A stretch of 64,000 nucleotides of DNA from Gossypium raimondii. Taxonomy: Eukaryota; Streptophyta; Magnoliopsida; Malvales; Malvaceae. The notes beneath the pieces are model-generated. The model had not been told where the DNA came from. It was given only the letters and a program-made list of their open reading frames with translations, and ran no database searches. Position 1 is the stretch's first letter, and each line of letters opens with the position of its first letter. The stretch spans positions 42,875,733 through 42,939,732 of the forward strand of contig NC_068571.1 in the NCBI RefSeq assembly GCF_025698545.1, written 5' to 3'. A program made the translations under genes and the position numbers. Positions 1 to 11,195 of the stretch are shown one piece after another.

Positions 1-269
1 GTAGTGGAGCGGATTAAAGTTACAAATCTTATCTCCCTAAAGTTGCAGTGGAGCAGATTAAAGCTACAAGTCTAATCTCCCTGAAGTTGCAGTGGAGTAC
101 ATTGAAGCAACAAATCCTATACCTCTGAAGTTGCAGTGGGTTAGAATGAAGCTACTTGAGAAATAGGAGCACCAAAAAGGTCGAGATTCGGCGAGACCAG
201 ACGAAATTGGTCATTCTTAAAAGTCTTTGCTCCATTCTCGTTACACGACAACGAGCAAAGAGGGGCAAC
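1..269 (+). mobile_element. 3' internal end of a Ty3/gypsy LTR element with 44-bp tandem repeats and polypurine tract
   Basis: The window opens inside an LTR retroelement. Positions 1 to about 165 hold four copies of a 44-bp unit (the GTGGAG motif recurs at about 4, 48, 92 and 136). A purine-rich tract (about 254-269, AGCAAAGAGGGGCAAC) directly precedes the TG that opens the following LTR, as a plus-strand primer should. No coding domain is visible here, so the lineage cannot be fixed. Long non-coding tandem repeats between integrase and the 3' LTR are known in Tat/Athila-type elements, which is only a hint. Confidence 0.7.
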
Positions 270-455
270 TGTGAAAGCCCAATTTCGTCCGGCCCACTAA
301 ACAAAAAAATAATAATAAATAAAACAAAAAATTAAAGTCCAATAAAAATAAAAAATAGTCCATTTAGAATATGGCCCAAATAAAAAAACTCTAACCCAAA
401 GTTACAAGCCCAAACACCTAAACTGTTTCAGACTAAACAGAAACCCTAGCCGCCG

Positions 456-2763
456 TGTAACAGCCCGATTCTGGGCCTAGTCGGAATAGTGATTTCGGGA
501 CCACAAATCCGACGAGGGAAAATATGGTTATTATTATATTTTTATGGTCTACAATTTCACGGAAAATTTTCGTAAAAATTTCGCTCGAAAATTTCGACGT
601 TTAGCACTCAATTTAGTCAAAAGGACTAAATTGTAAATAGTGCAAAAGTTGAGTTCTACATCTTAGAGGTGTCTAATTGTTATGAAATTTTAAATTGGAG
701 GTCTTTATGTGGTAATTAGACCATTAGTTAGTTGATGGACAAAATAGACATAAGAAATGGGTGAAATAGATTTTTTTAAATGGGGCATTTTAGTCATTTG
801 GTTATTAAATAGAATTAAATGGGAAAAAGATGGCAAAATATGCTCATCTTCTTCATGGTGAACGAAATCAGCAAGGGGAAGCCATATTTAGGGTTTTAAG
901 CTTTCAAGCTCTGTAATCAAGAAAGACGTGAAGAGTATATCAAACGGGGAAAAGAAAAGATAGTGGAGTAAAGTGCAAAATTACGATATTTTGCACCGAG
1001 GTAAGTAAACACGTGACTTAATGTATTATTTTGATATTATTTGATATATGTTGAGATTTATTTGGAATTAAAATAAATGTTTGGCAATATCCTAAAAATG
1101 TTGTTAAATCGGGAAAGGTGATAAAGGGTTGCAATATATGGGTTATGGGTTGAACACTCGGAATAAGCCGGAGTATGTTGTATATAAAAGGGGTTGCTGT
1201 GTGCTGATTCCCCGATTTATGGGTGGTGCTATGTGCGTGATCCACCATATCTTTGAAATGTGAAAGGGGGTTGCTATGTGCTGATTCCCCCGAGGGGTTG
1301 CTAAGTGCTGATTCCCCGATTTCATTGGTGGTGCTAAGTGCGATATCCACCATATCTTTGAAATGAAAAGGGGGGTTGCTATGTGCTGATTCCCCCGAGG
1401 GGTTGCTAAGTGCTGATTCCCCGATTCATTGGTGGTGCTAAGTGCGATATCCACCATATCTTTGAAATAAAAAGGGGGTTGCTATGTGCTGATTCCCCCG
1501 AGGGGTTGCTAAGTGCTGATTCCCCGATTCAGTGGTGGTGCTAAGTGCGGGATCCACCAATAACGGCTAACATTCCGAGTGTTCAACGAAAAAGTGTGGA
1601 AGATGAATATTGCCATATGGTGGAAAATTTTATGGGTAAATATTGAGTTGAATACTAAATCGACCCATGTATGAGATGGGAGAAAATATCAAAAATGCAA
1701 AAGGAACGATTTAATTATAAACTGTGTTGAACAACAGCAATTGGGTAACTTTGAAAAAATCACCATAAATGGTGGAAAATGAATGGGAAGCTGAATAATA
1801 TATGAAATTGAAGTTGAATGTATCTATTCTCATATGAAAGAAATAGAATAAGCAAAGGAGTTGTATTTTGGAGATATCTGAATTTTACTGAAACAGGGCT
1901 GGATTGATTTCGAGATCCCTGTTCTAACTTTGGAAAATTACCAAAATTGTAAAAAATAATTATGGCATGAAATTTATATCCCTGGAATCCTTATTGAGTC
2001 TATTTTTATTAGAAACAAGCGAAACCATTTTTCAAATTTTGTACAGAGAGTTAAGTGAATTTTAGTGAGGAAGGGTCAGAACCGTTGGGCAGTGAAACAG
2101 GGGAAGGTTTAATGAATAAACTGTACTAATTGGCTGGGTTAAAAATTCTGAACTTTTTATGGTGAAATGGTATATGAGTCTAGTTTCAGGGAAAATTTAC
2201 GGAACTCAATTTGGAGCCCTGTAGCTCCAGATAAAAATAAATTAGCGACTATGACGCAGAAAAACAGCTTGCTGGAAATTGCCTAAACAATAAAGTTATT
2301 CATGAATAAGTTTATATTTTGGTGTAGTTATGGGAGTAATTACTTATTTATCATGTGTTTACTTACTAAGCTATATGCTTACTCGATTTTATTTTTCTCT
2401 TGGTTATAGTGACTTCCAACAACTCGGAAATTGGAACGAAGTCAGACAATCATCTACACTATCCTTCACATTTGGGGTATTTTACTACTAGTGTTCCGAA
2501 ATTTTATGGCATGTATAGACAATTTATGTAATGTGGGATCATCATGTAAATATATGTTATGGTTCCCTTTTAAATGTAGTGTTTATTAATAGTTAAACTA
2601 TATGTGTGTTTATACAAATGAAATTGGTTGGTATATTGGAATGTGTTCTAAATTTGCAGGAGGTTTAAGCAAAAATAAGTAGGAATGCTGTCGAAATTTT
2701 TTTAAAAATTTAGTAATACCTCATACTCTGTTCCGGTAAGGAATACGGGTAAGGGGTGTTACA
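456..2763 (+). mobile_element. Nested solo LTR (Ty3/gypsy type), TSD CGCCG
   Basis: The 2308-bp sequence starts TGTAACAGCCC and ends GGGGTGTTACA, giving TG...CA ends with a short inverted terminal TGTAACA/TGTTACA. It is flanked by a perfect 5-bp duplication CGCCG (451-455 and 2764-2768). No internal coding region is present, so it is a solo LTR left by recombination between two LTRs. It sits inside the LTR 270-4882 and is therefore younger than that element. Its terminal motifs resemble those of the LTRs at 12,550-15,028 and 18,097-21,570 (all end in a variant of GG-T-TTACA), which suggests one broad Ty3/gypsy group. Confidence 0.9.
1185..1560 (+). repeat. 105-bp tandem repeats inside the solo LTR
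   Basis: About 3.5 copies of a 105-bp unit. Each contains two or three sub-repeats of the type TTGCTAAGTGCTGATTCCCC plus one GGTGGTGCTAAGTGCG...CCACC segment. The phrase CCACCATATCTTTGAAAT recurs at about 1241, 1346 and 1451. Long open frames on both strands here are by-products of the repeat, not genes. Confidence 0.85.
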
Positions 2764-2952
2764 CGCCGCACCCTAAATCCCTACCCTAGTGTCGCTACCG
2801 TCGCCCCTAGCCCCTGGTGCCACACGTCAACACGCTGCCACTGCTCTACCACCAACTACTACCGTCATCAACCACCCTTGCAAAAAAGAGAAAAAGGAAG
2901 AAAAGATAGGAGTAGTTGAAAAAGTAGAAAAAATGAAAAAAATAATATGTAA

Positions 2953-2971
2953 CGTGGCTATAAAAGCCACG
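2953..2971 (+). promoter_or_regulatory. LTR TATA box in a perfect short palindrome
   Basis: CGTGGC-TATAAAA-GCCACG: a TATAAAA core with 6-bp complementary arms. The related LTR at 39345-42085 has TCGGC-TATAAAA-GCCGA at 39680-39696, with different but still complementary arms. This is probably the transcription start region of the retroelement. Confidence 0.55.
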
Positions 2972-4090
2972 AAAAAAAACATGTAAAAAAAAGGAAAGAA
3001 ATCGAAAAAAAAAAAAGAAATCAAATACAATCAAGAAGGTGATTTTATTTTTTGTTTATTTATTTTTTCGAAAGAAAAAAAATAAACATATATATAAAAA
3101 GGGGCCGAATAAAAAAAATGAAGTTTTTTTTTTTTTGTTTGTTTTACCTTTTTAGGCTTTTAGCCCTCAGATCCTGGCTTTGGAAGTCAAAAGGCCAAAA
3201 AAGGAAACTTTTTTCATTTTTCGGCCACCGTGTACGGCGGTGCCATCGCCAGTGACCGGTGGTCAGCACAGCGGCGAATCGCCAGAGCCAAGGCTAGCCG
3301 ATAGCTTTTTGGAGAAAGGGAGAGAGAGTTTTCTAAATTTTTTTTTTAAAAGATGGAGGAAATGATTTTTTTTAAGGTTTTTGACTTATATAGGGTGCCA
3401 AAATAGCACCATTTTGAAAGGGTCAGAAAGGTCCCAAAACGACGTCATTTTGGCCGACCAGATCTGACCCGACCCACTCGACCTCAAGATCTATGTGTTT
3501 TTGTGACTAGGGTATAATTGCTACCCTAGTCCTTCCGCTTTTTAGGCGGTTTTCAATACAGTCTTGTTCTATTTTTTTATTTTATCACTTAATTTTAATT
3601 TGTTTTCGATTTAGTCCTTCGTATGCTGACCCCCTGGGGAATGACGCGTGTCCTGGAGTTTTGGGATAATTTCTCATTTAGTCCCTGTTTCTTTTCGCGC
3701 ATTTCATTTTGGTCCTTTATTCCGTTTTATTAGTTTAGTTTTTATTATTTACAATTTGTACCCCTAATTTCATTTAAATTTCAATTTAATCCTTGTTTAT
3801 TTAACTTCAACCTTTTACAAACTGTTTTTTATTATTTATTTATTTATTTATTACTTTTTATATTTATATATACTTGAAAATTAGATTGTATACATTCTTT
3901 TATTTGTGCATGTTTGTTTATTTATTATTATTGTCATTATTATTTTATTTTATTCTTTTGTTCTTGTTATTTTATTATTTCTTTTATTATTTTTGGTACT
4001 TTCATGTCATACATATTTATCTTTTAGTCATGCATCTTCCGTTTTTTTCTTTTTTTTAAGTTACCTTATCTATTTTATTATTATGATATG

Positions 4091-4091
<1 letters not shown>

Positions 4092-4148
<57 letters not shown>
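4092..4148. repeat. (TAA)n followed by (ATT)n microsatellite, self-complementary
   Basis: About ten AAT-type triplets are followed by about eight ATT triplets, so the tract can fold into a near-perfect hairpin. It lies in the distal half of the 3' LTR. An equivalent ATT microsatellite occurs at the matching place in the solo LTR at 39345-42085. Confidence 0.9.
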
Positions 4149-4882
4149 CATCATTGTTATTATAGTATTCCTTTATATAGCCATTTTGTAGTATCTCATT
4201 ATCACTATATCATACATTGTGTTTAAATATACTTATCCATTTTATATTATGCCCGAATAAGTTAAATGCGCGTCACTTTAAATGTTACGTTCGTTTTTGC
4301 ACGATGCATAAAAAAGGAATTTTTTTTATCAAAGCAATATTCATTATTTTTGGAATTAAAAAGAGTGTGTTCCTAACTTACGGAATATGGCTTCTTTCTA
4401 AAATCGAGATAGTCGAATATCTACTTTAAAATAAGTAAAAAATAAGATTTTAGCATTTGTTCTCATTTTCGAGGATTTAAGGCATTGTGACTTAACTTAC
4501 GGGACATGATCATTTCTTCTCGATTAACTTGAAATAAGCCCATTTTCGTGAAAATTAATTTAGTTAAGTAATGTCTTAATAAGGGATCGTAATTTAAATT
4601 CTCTTTAAATTCTCAATTTTCTACACTAAAGACATCAAGTAATCAATTAGATACCAATTTTAGGCGTAACGAAGGTGCTAATCCTTTTTCGTGCATAACT
4701 GACTCCCGAACCCAATTTCTAGATTTTTGTAAACTGAAAAATATTATTTTAATAAATCAAACATTTTATTGAAACAATCGAATTACGAGATGATTCGGTC
4801 ACACCTTATAAAAAAGATTGGTGACGACTCAATTTTTATTTTTCTCAAATAAAAAGTCAATTTCAAAAAAATGGTTTAAACA

Positions 4883-7243
4883 AAATTATATTCAATTGTT
4901 AACATTATTAAATCTTTATCAATTTTACTAATGTCACATTTTTAAATAAAAATACAAAATAATATTATAATAAAAATAAATTTAACAAAATAAATTTAAT
5001 AATACTAACAGCTAAAACTAGATTTTTGATATCTACAAAATAAGAATTTAAAATTATTATTTAATTATTATTAATTCATAAATAAAAGTACATGACGAAC
5101 CCTATTCAATTTTATGCTAATCTTATTTAATTATTATTTACATTATTCTCTAAAATTATTATTTAAATTATGCATTCAACGGTGCTTTATAAAAAAAATT
5201 TACTTCTTCTCATTGATATTGAACATGTAAAATTTGTATTTACAATTGTAATTAAACGTATAAACTTGTGATGAGAAAACTCTGATCAAATTACAATTAT
5301 ACAGTTGTGATTGAATATTTGGTCTACAATTCTTAAGTTGTGATTGAATTCGTTCGTATTTAATTAATTAAAATTAACTCCAAAATCAATTTGAATCGAA
5401 AGAACTCAATGTCTGAACTCAAGATCAGATTTAATCTTTGAAACTACTCAAATTTGTTCGATATTTCAAGCTCATTCATAAACAAACTAAATTCGATTAT
5501 TTTTCCAAAGCCTCAGATATCAAATTGACATCAAAATAATAATTCAGTCGGTAATTCCAACTGTAATTTAAGAAATCATCACAGGCTTCAATAAATCCAA
5601 TCCTTAATAACAATACATTAGAATTTTTTTTTAATGTAATCGCCGAAAACGGCTACGTAGATCAAATTCAGATCCACAGGTTCCTATCAGAAAGCGAAAC
5701 ATGAGATTTATTTCGGTCCAATCATAGCATCGCCGGTCATTGCTTTTTTTTTTTCTTTTTCGCTACCGGCGACGTGGCATCGGGCCTATAAAAATGAAAT
5801 ATTCAAATATCAAAAAGCGTACCCTTCAGAGACCCGTTTCAAATCACCCACACAACGTAAAAAGCTTTCATGGAAAAGCCGCCCGCGAAGGTTCCCGGTC
5901 AATGATCTAGCACCTAAGAACAAGAATCAGAGGACTGACATTGAAGGATGGGAAAACGGAGGATTTTTCCTTAGCTAGTTGCCGTTGCTGGTTTAAAGTG
6001 TCATACGGCACTTCCTATCCATGGGTTTTCTTCCTCATTGGGATTTCGCTCCATAAATCAAACACATTAATTTAAAAAAAAAAGGGAGGAGAAACCTAGA
6101 TTTTTCATGCTTTTAATAGTTATGAGAATAAGAATGGCAATTACTGTGTCAATTTATAGAGGGCAATGAAATCAAAAACCCTACATCTCTAAAAAAGGCG
6201 CCACTGAAATTCAAAAACTTCTTTGAAAAATGGCCGAAAGGAGGTTTCAGGCTTGTATTGAATAGGCCCAAAACTTTGCTCTGGCCCATGATAATTCAAA
6301 CTCCATTCTTCACGCAATAAAAACTTAGGGTTTAGAGAAAAAAATCCGACATATCAAGAACCCACTCGAATTCTAGTGTTTTTGACAGTTTTTGAAATAT
6401 AAATAAAAAATCACAGTTATTTAATCAAGTCAATTTTTATTTTTATTTTATTTATGATTATTTTTAATTATTTATGGTATAAAAATAAATATTTTATATT
6501 TAAAATAGTCAACATAATTTAAATTACATATATTAAATTATGACACACTTATGTAATGAGTAAATTAAAATTACGTAACAAATATATTTATAAAAACTTA
6601 TATAAAAATTTAGTTGAATAGTAAAATATATATGTGTGAAAAATTAAAAGATATGGATTCAAATCTCATTATATGTATATATTTTTCAATTTTATATAAA
6701 ATATATAAAATGAGAAGAGCATACTCAAAATAATACAATTTACTTTGAAAAGTAAAGATATTTTCATCTTTTTCAACTGAGTTGATAGACAATTAAGTCT
6801 GCCGCACCAACTCAATTAAGAGCTATATAATAAGTATAGATAATTATTTTTAATATATATAAGAATTATTGATTAATTTTTATTTAATTAAAATTTAATT
6901 TTATTTAAAATAAACATGTGAAAACTTTATTAAATTATTTTAAAATTTATAAAAATAAATTTTATTTGTTAAAATAAATTCAAAATTTGAAAACCAAAAT
7001 AAGACCGAATTCAACCCAACAAAATTATCATAACGGTTCGAAAAACCTAATGAAATGTTTTTTATTTTTATAATTTGTTGAACTAAACTATTTTTCATAT
7101 ATTATTGTAAGTTTGAAAATGTATTATGTTTAAAATCGGGTCAAACATGCACCTTCCTACCCATAAATTGACCTTGTAAAATAAATATGCACTTTATATT
7201 CAAACATGCACCTTGTAAAATAAATATTTTTATTTAATTTAAA
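4883..7243. other. AT-rich intergenic DNA with one GC-richer island (about 5640-6340)
   Basis: Most of this stretch is AT-rich DNA without a gene. The island at 5640-6340 stands out: it has a TATA-like CCTATAAAAATG at about 5788, a short open stretch at about 5865-5980, two GGCCCA-type promoter elements (about 6266 and 6284) and an AAACTTAGGGTTTAG telo-box-like motif near 6326. These look like remnants of a promoter or short gene. I could not recognise any product and no long frame is present. Confidence 0.4.
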
Positions 7244-7360
7244 GGTAAATTATATCAATAGTCACTCAACTTTGATGCAGTTGATAAAATAGTCACTCTA
7301 GTTTCAATTCAATCACTCAACTTTCGAAAAATAACATAACAGTTCTTTTAACCATTTAAT
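7244..7360 (+). mobile_element. Terminal region of a Mutator-like element (one end only)
   Basis: GGTAAATTATATCAATAGTCACTCAACTTT and the next ~90 bases closely match the left terminal inverted repeat of the Pack-MULE at 38360: the same order of 'AGTCACT', 'TTTCAATTCAATCACTC' and 'AAAAATAAC' blocks. I found no opposite end in this window, so the element is truncated or its other end has decayed. The pyrimidine-rich stretch 7500-8220 may be its cargo. Confidence 0.5.
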
Positions 7361-8221
7361 TACAAACATAACGGAAAAGTGATATGGCATTTAGCGAACT
7401 CCTTACTATCATTAACTGGCCAGTTAGAGAGTTAGTTGTCATTTAAACAGCCTCATAGCCCTAGTTGGGTGGTAGAAAAGAATAAAAGAAAAAGAGCAGG
7501 AATAGAGATACCCTAGTTAAGACTGTTTTGCTCCTCCAAGGTGAATTCACCACCTAGTTTGCTGCTATTCGTTGAATCTTTGTCCCTTTTTTTTCTTCTC
7601 TTATTCTCCTTTCTTTTTCTTTTTTTGCTCTTAACTCTAGTCACCGTCGTTCCTTGCCTTCTCTGGCCAACCGTCATCACCAAATGGCTCCTCTTTGCCT
7701 CTTCTCAAATCTCACTTCAGATTTCCCAACCCGTAAAACCCAAAATGGGTGTGGGTTTCTTCTCTTTTGATTCTCTTCTTTTTTAGGTTTTTTTTTTTAC
7801 TTCTCTCTTTTGATGCAAGCCAATTTGGGATTTTTCTTTTCTTTTTTTGCTGGTTTGATTTTGGATGCTTGCTATTTGGTATTTTTGTTTTTGTTGGTTT
7901 TTGTTGTTTTGTCTTTGATTTCGATTTGAAACTTCATAACATCCCACAAGCAAGACCAACCAAACCAATACCAATGTTCGGATCATTCTTATCGAAGGAA
8001 CAGACGTTACAGGGATTGTTGTAGTGGTTGATGATGTTTTCATGGTAAAGACATGGAAGAATCTAAACGGGTTGTGATGAGATCTCTCTTGACGTTAGCC
8101 CAAGCAACCGTTTCGGTGCCAGCCTCAACATTTTCGCCGTCGATTTTCAATTTTCACTACCAAAGAAAGAGTTTTTCTAAGTTTTGTTGGGCTCAATTGA
8201 AGGGCGGTTACATCAAAGGTG
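7361..8221 (+). other. Pyrimidine-rich stretch, no recognised gene
   Basis: The region is rich in CTTT/TTCTC runs and holds several short open frames that are mainly Phe/Leu/Ser because of the base composition. It has the look of a 5' untranslated region or intron (tandem pyrimidine runs, then a more balanced stretch at 7940-8180), possibly captured by the Mutator-like element whose end lies at 7244. No product is recognisable. Confidence 0.3.
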
Positions 8222-8880
8222 ACTGAACGAAACATATTTCATCAAAATTATTCTTCACCCATGATCTTGAGAAGAAATGTGACATAAAAGTTCAACAAAT
8301 TCGTTCTAGTGATAAATTAACAGATCTTTTTATCAATGCATTGCCAACTTCAATGTTTGAAAGACTACTACACAAGATTGGAATGCGTCAACTGAAAGAT
8401 GTAATGTGATATTGCCATTAGAAGGAGTCAAAAACACGTTGCACTATTTTCCTTTAACCAAGGTTTTGTCATATTGGGTTTTCCTAGTAAAGGTTTTTAA
8501 CGAGAAATTTTGTAATAAGAGATTGTGTACTTTTTTTCCTTCATTAGGTTTTTATCCCACAGGGTTTTTCCTAATTAAGATTTTAATGAGGCACATTTTT
8601 ATTTAAAAAACAATCAAGGGAGAGTGTTGTAAAAACATTAATAATAGATGTCTATAACCCTTTAAATATTTATTCAAGTAATGAGATAAAACTCTCTACT
8701 TCATTTATAACCATAAAATGTTTAAATGAAATAATTAAGAAGACTTCACTTACATTTATTGATTGAATGTAAATCTGCTTATAAATAAAGCACCTTGAAA
8801 GTGAAAATTAAATAATGAAGATTCTCCTTATTTTCATCTATCTTTTAGTTATTATTATTTTTATTAATTTTTCTACAACA
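8222..8880 (+). mobile_element. Ty1/copia 3' fragment: RNase H tail, polypurine tract and 3' LTR
   Basis: About 8230-8405 encodes the familiar end of copia polyproteins (IRSSDKLTDLFINALPTS ... KIGMRQLKD). A polypurine tract (CAATCAAGGGAGAG, about 8611-8624) leads into a 256-bp LTR (8625-8880) with TGTTGTA...TACAACA ends. Everything upstream, including the 5' LTR, is missing, so this is a truncated fossil. It abuts the start of the duplicated segment at 8886. Confidence 0.8.
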
Positions 8881-8885
8881 ATTCA

Positions 8886-9890
8886 TTTAATTTTCTGTAT
8901 TTTTGTGATTATTAAAGCTACTATTTTGTAAGGTGGCCTAAGGTTATCAAAATTATTATAAAAAAGAAGTTACTAAAATTAGTAGTTGATACAACATTTT
9001 CCATCGCATAAAATTTAGCTCAAAAAGGAATAAAACAAATTTGACAAAATGTGTAAACGTTAAGGGTTAAATTGATAAAATTTAACATTTTAACCAATAT
9101 TTCCATTAAAAGATGTCCTATATATAAGGACTAGATCAAATTAGTCTCTCTAGTATTAAATGGATCAATTTAGTCTATATACTATTAAAAAATCAAACAA
9201 GTCCAAATTGCAACCGAGTTAATATTTATTATGTAAAAAATGTATTGAAAATTATTATTTTTCAATTGCAATTCAATTTAGAGGTGATCATGGCAAAAAA
9301 ATTATAGCCCACGTCCTAGGCCCGGCCCGAAATATGGGCCTGAAATTTTGTCCATGCCAGGCTTGGGAAAAATTCCTAAGCCCGAGCTCGGCCTGGCCCG
9401 GCCCATTTTTTTAATAAACACCAAAATTTTATTTTAAAAATAAAAAAATAAAAAAATGTATTTTAAAATTAAAAAAATAAAAATATATATATTTATTATA
9501 TTTGGGCTGGGTCGGGCCAGGGCCAAAAAAGTGGTGCCCGAAGCCCGGCTCATTTTCTAAACAGGCCTCGTTTTTTGCCCAAACCCATATTTCGGGCCTA
9601 TATTTTTACCCGAACTCTCCTATATTTAGGGCGGGCCGTCGGGCCGGGCCGCCTTGCCGATGATCACCTCTAGAATTTCAATTCCAAACAATTTCATTTA
9701 CAGAATCGTAATTTTTTTTAAATATTAACTTTGTTAAATAATAAATGATATTGTTTAAATAATAAATGTTAACTATATTTCAATTTGGCTTTATTTGATT
9801 TTTTTAATAGTACAAAGATTAAATTGATCTATTTAATATGTTTTGGACTATTTTGGTTAAGTCCCTATAGAGGAACCTCTCATATACATT
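8886..9890 (+). repeat. Direct duplication, copy A (with nested MITE)
   Basis: This segment matches 10245-11195 in the same orientation. Shared landmarks are TGTAAGGTGGCCTAAGGTTA (about 8928 and 10294), AGCTCAAAAAGGAATA, AAAGATGTCCTATAT, ATTTACAGAATCGTAA and CCTCTCAT-TACATTCA. Copy A carries the foldback MITE at 9279-9675 and lacks about 350 bp that copy B has (10372-10727). The part from about 9105 to 9890 is itself a foldback: its ends share inverted ATTAAAT-GATCAATTTA and TACTATTAAAAAAATCAAA blocks. The core is therefore probably a MITE carried along in a larger duplication. Confidence 0.75.
9279..9675. mobile_element. GC-rich foldback MITE, hAT-like, ~8-bp TSD
   Basis: About 397 bp with terminal inverted repeats TAGAGGTGATCATGG / CCGATGATCACCTCTA. 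The GC-rich arms are full of GGCCCGGCCC-type blocks and pair along most of the element, around an AT-rich loop (about 9400-9500). The flanks ATTCAATT (9271-9278) and TTTCAATT (9676-9683) look like an 8-bp target duplication with one later change. Copy B near 10983 preserves the empty site with only one such block, which supports a real insertion. An 8-bp TSD suits the hAT superfamily. Confidence 0.75.
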
Positions 9891-10244
9891 CACCTATAAT
9901 TACAAGTTCAATATAAGTTTGAATAATCAAACCATTATAAACGGATTATCCGAGTAACCACCAAATAAAATCAAATCATTACAACACAAACAGACTAATA
10001 ACCGATACAATCCAAATTAAAGCTAACAAACTGGAACTAATTGGAGTAAAACTCCTATGCATATTATTACTTAGAGATCTACATATATAAGTGTTCATAT
10101 TAAATAAATTTTATATAGATGTATAACAATACATTTACTAGTTCAAATAAAATATCAAAATTCAAACTTGAGTTTGTATTTAGATACGTGCTTCGATTGT
10201 ATTTTAAAAGATATAAATTATTTTAATTTTATGGAAAATATATA

Positions 10245-11195
10245 TTCATTTAATTTGTTTTATTTTTGGTGATTATTAAAGTTACTATTTTGTAAGGTGG
10301 CCTAAGGTTATCAAAATTATTATAAAATGAAGTTACTAAAACTAGTAGTTAATACGACCTTTTCCATTGCATAAAATTAATGGCTTTCTCATTTTAGATT
10401 TTTTTTCGATAGTCATCTATTTTTAAAATGAATAATCATAAATTTAACTATAAAGGCTTATATCTTTTGTCAAATTGGCATATTTTTTTAGTTAAACCGA
10501 GTCAAACAAATAATTTAAAATTACAAAATATTCAAAAAATAAATTAAAAAATAAAATGTTCATAATTTTTTTTAAAATAGCATTAAGTACACATGGATTG
10601 CCATACAAATTACCATATTTAAAAGTTAACATTTTAGTCAATATTTTCATTAGAAAACAACAATTTAATTTTCTTTAAATTGTTAATTGTAAAATTTGAT
10701 TCTTTTGAAATGTTAAAGGTCTAATTTAGCTCAAAAAGGAATATGAACAAATTTGACAAAATATGGAAACATTAAGAGTTAAATTGACAAAATTTAACGT
10801 TTTAGCCAATATTTCTATTAAAAGATGTCCTATATTATAATGATTAAATCAAACTAGTCCTCTATTATTAAATAGATCAATTTAGTTCATATACTATTAA
10901 AAAATCAAATAAGTTCAAATTGTAACATAGTTAACATTTGCTATATAAAAATATCTTGAAAATTATTATTTTTAATTGTAATTCAATTCGAACAATTTCA
11001 TTTACAGAATCGTAAATTATCTAAAATATTAAATTTGTTAAATAGTAAATGATATTGTCTAAACAATAAACGTTAACTATATTCTAATTTAACTTTTTTA
11101 TTCTTTTAATAATACAAATATTAAATGAATCAATTTAATAGTAGAGTAACTGTTTTGATCAACTCTTTATAAAAGACCTCTCATGTACATTCATC
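10245..11195 (+). repeat. Direct duplication, copy B (empty-site allele)
   Basis: This is the second copy of the 8886-9890 segment, about 1.35 kb downstream. It lacks the MITE and has an extra ~350 bp (10372-10727) that either inserted here or was deleted from copy A. Arms at about 10825-10990 and 11000-11190 are inverted relative to each other, as in copy A. Confidence 0.75.

Larger units (their letters stand above)
270..4882 (+). mobile_element. 3' LTR of Ty3/gypsy element, split by a nested solo LTR
   Basis: The LTR starts TGTGAAAGCCC just after the polypurine tract and ends ATGGTTTAAACA at 4882. Without the nested insert (456-2763) it is about 2.3 kb. It is a diverged relative of the solo LTR at 39345-42085: both have an AAACCCTAG-type 5' part, a TATA box set in a small palindrome (2953-2971 here), a T-rich middle, a TAA/ATT microsatellite, degenerate CCTAAC-TTAC repeats, and a final GGTGCTAATCC ... 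GGTGACGACTC stretch. The 5' LTR and coding region lie outside the window, so age cannot be estimated. Confidence 0.75.

Noticed and set aside
1018-1457. Two overlapping minus-strand open frames of 104-111 codons
   Set aside because: They lie wholly within the 105-bp tandem repeats of a solo LTR; the periodic protein (GNQHIATP-type) is a by-product.
1185-1560. CRISPR-like regular repeats
   Set aside because: Unit is 105 bp without unique spacers, in a plant LTR.
5860-5985. Possible C/D-box-like small RNA
   Set aside because: Only isolated ATGATC and CTGA matches; no terminal stem and spacing not convincing.
7541-8043. Several 80-90-codon frames
   Set aside because: Phe/Leu/Ser composition follows from T-rich DNA; no motif, and the frames conflict with each other.
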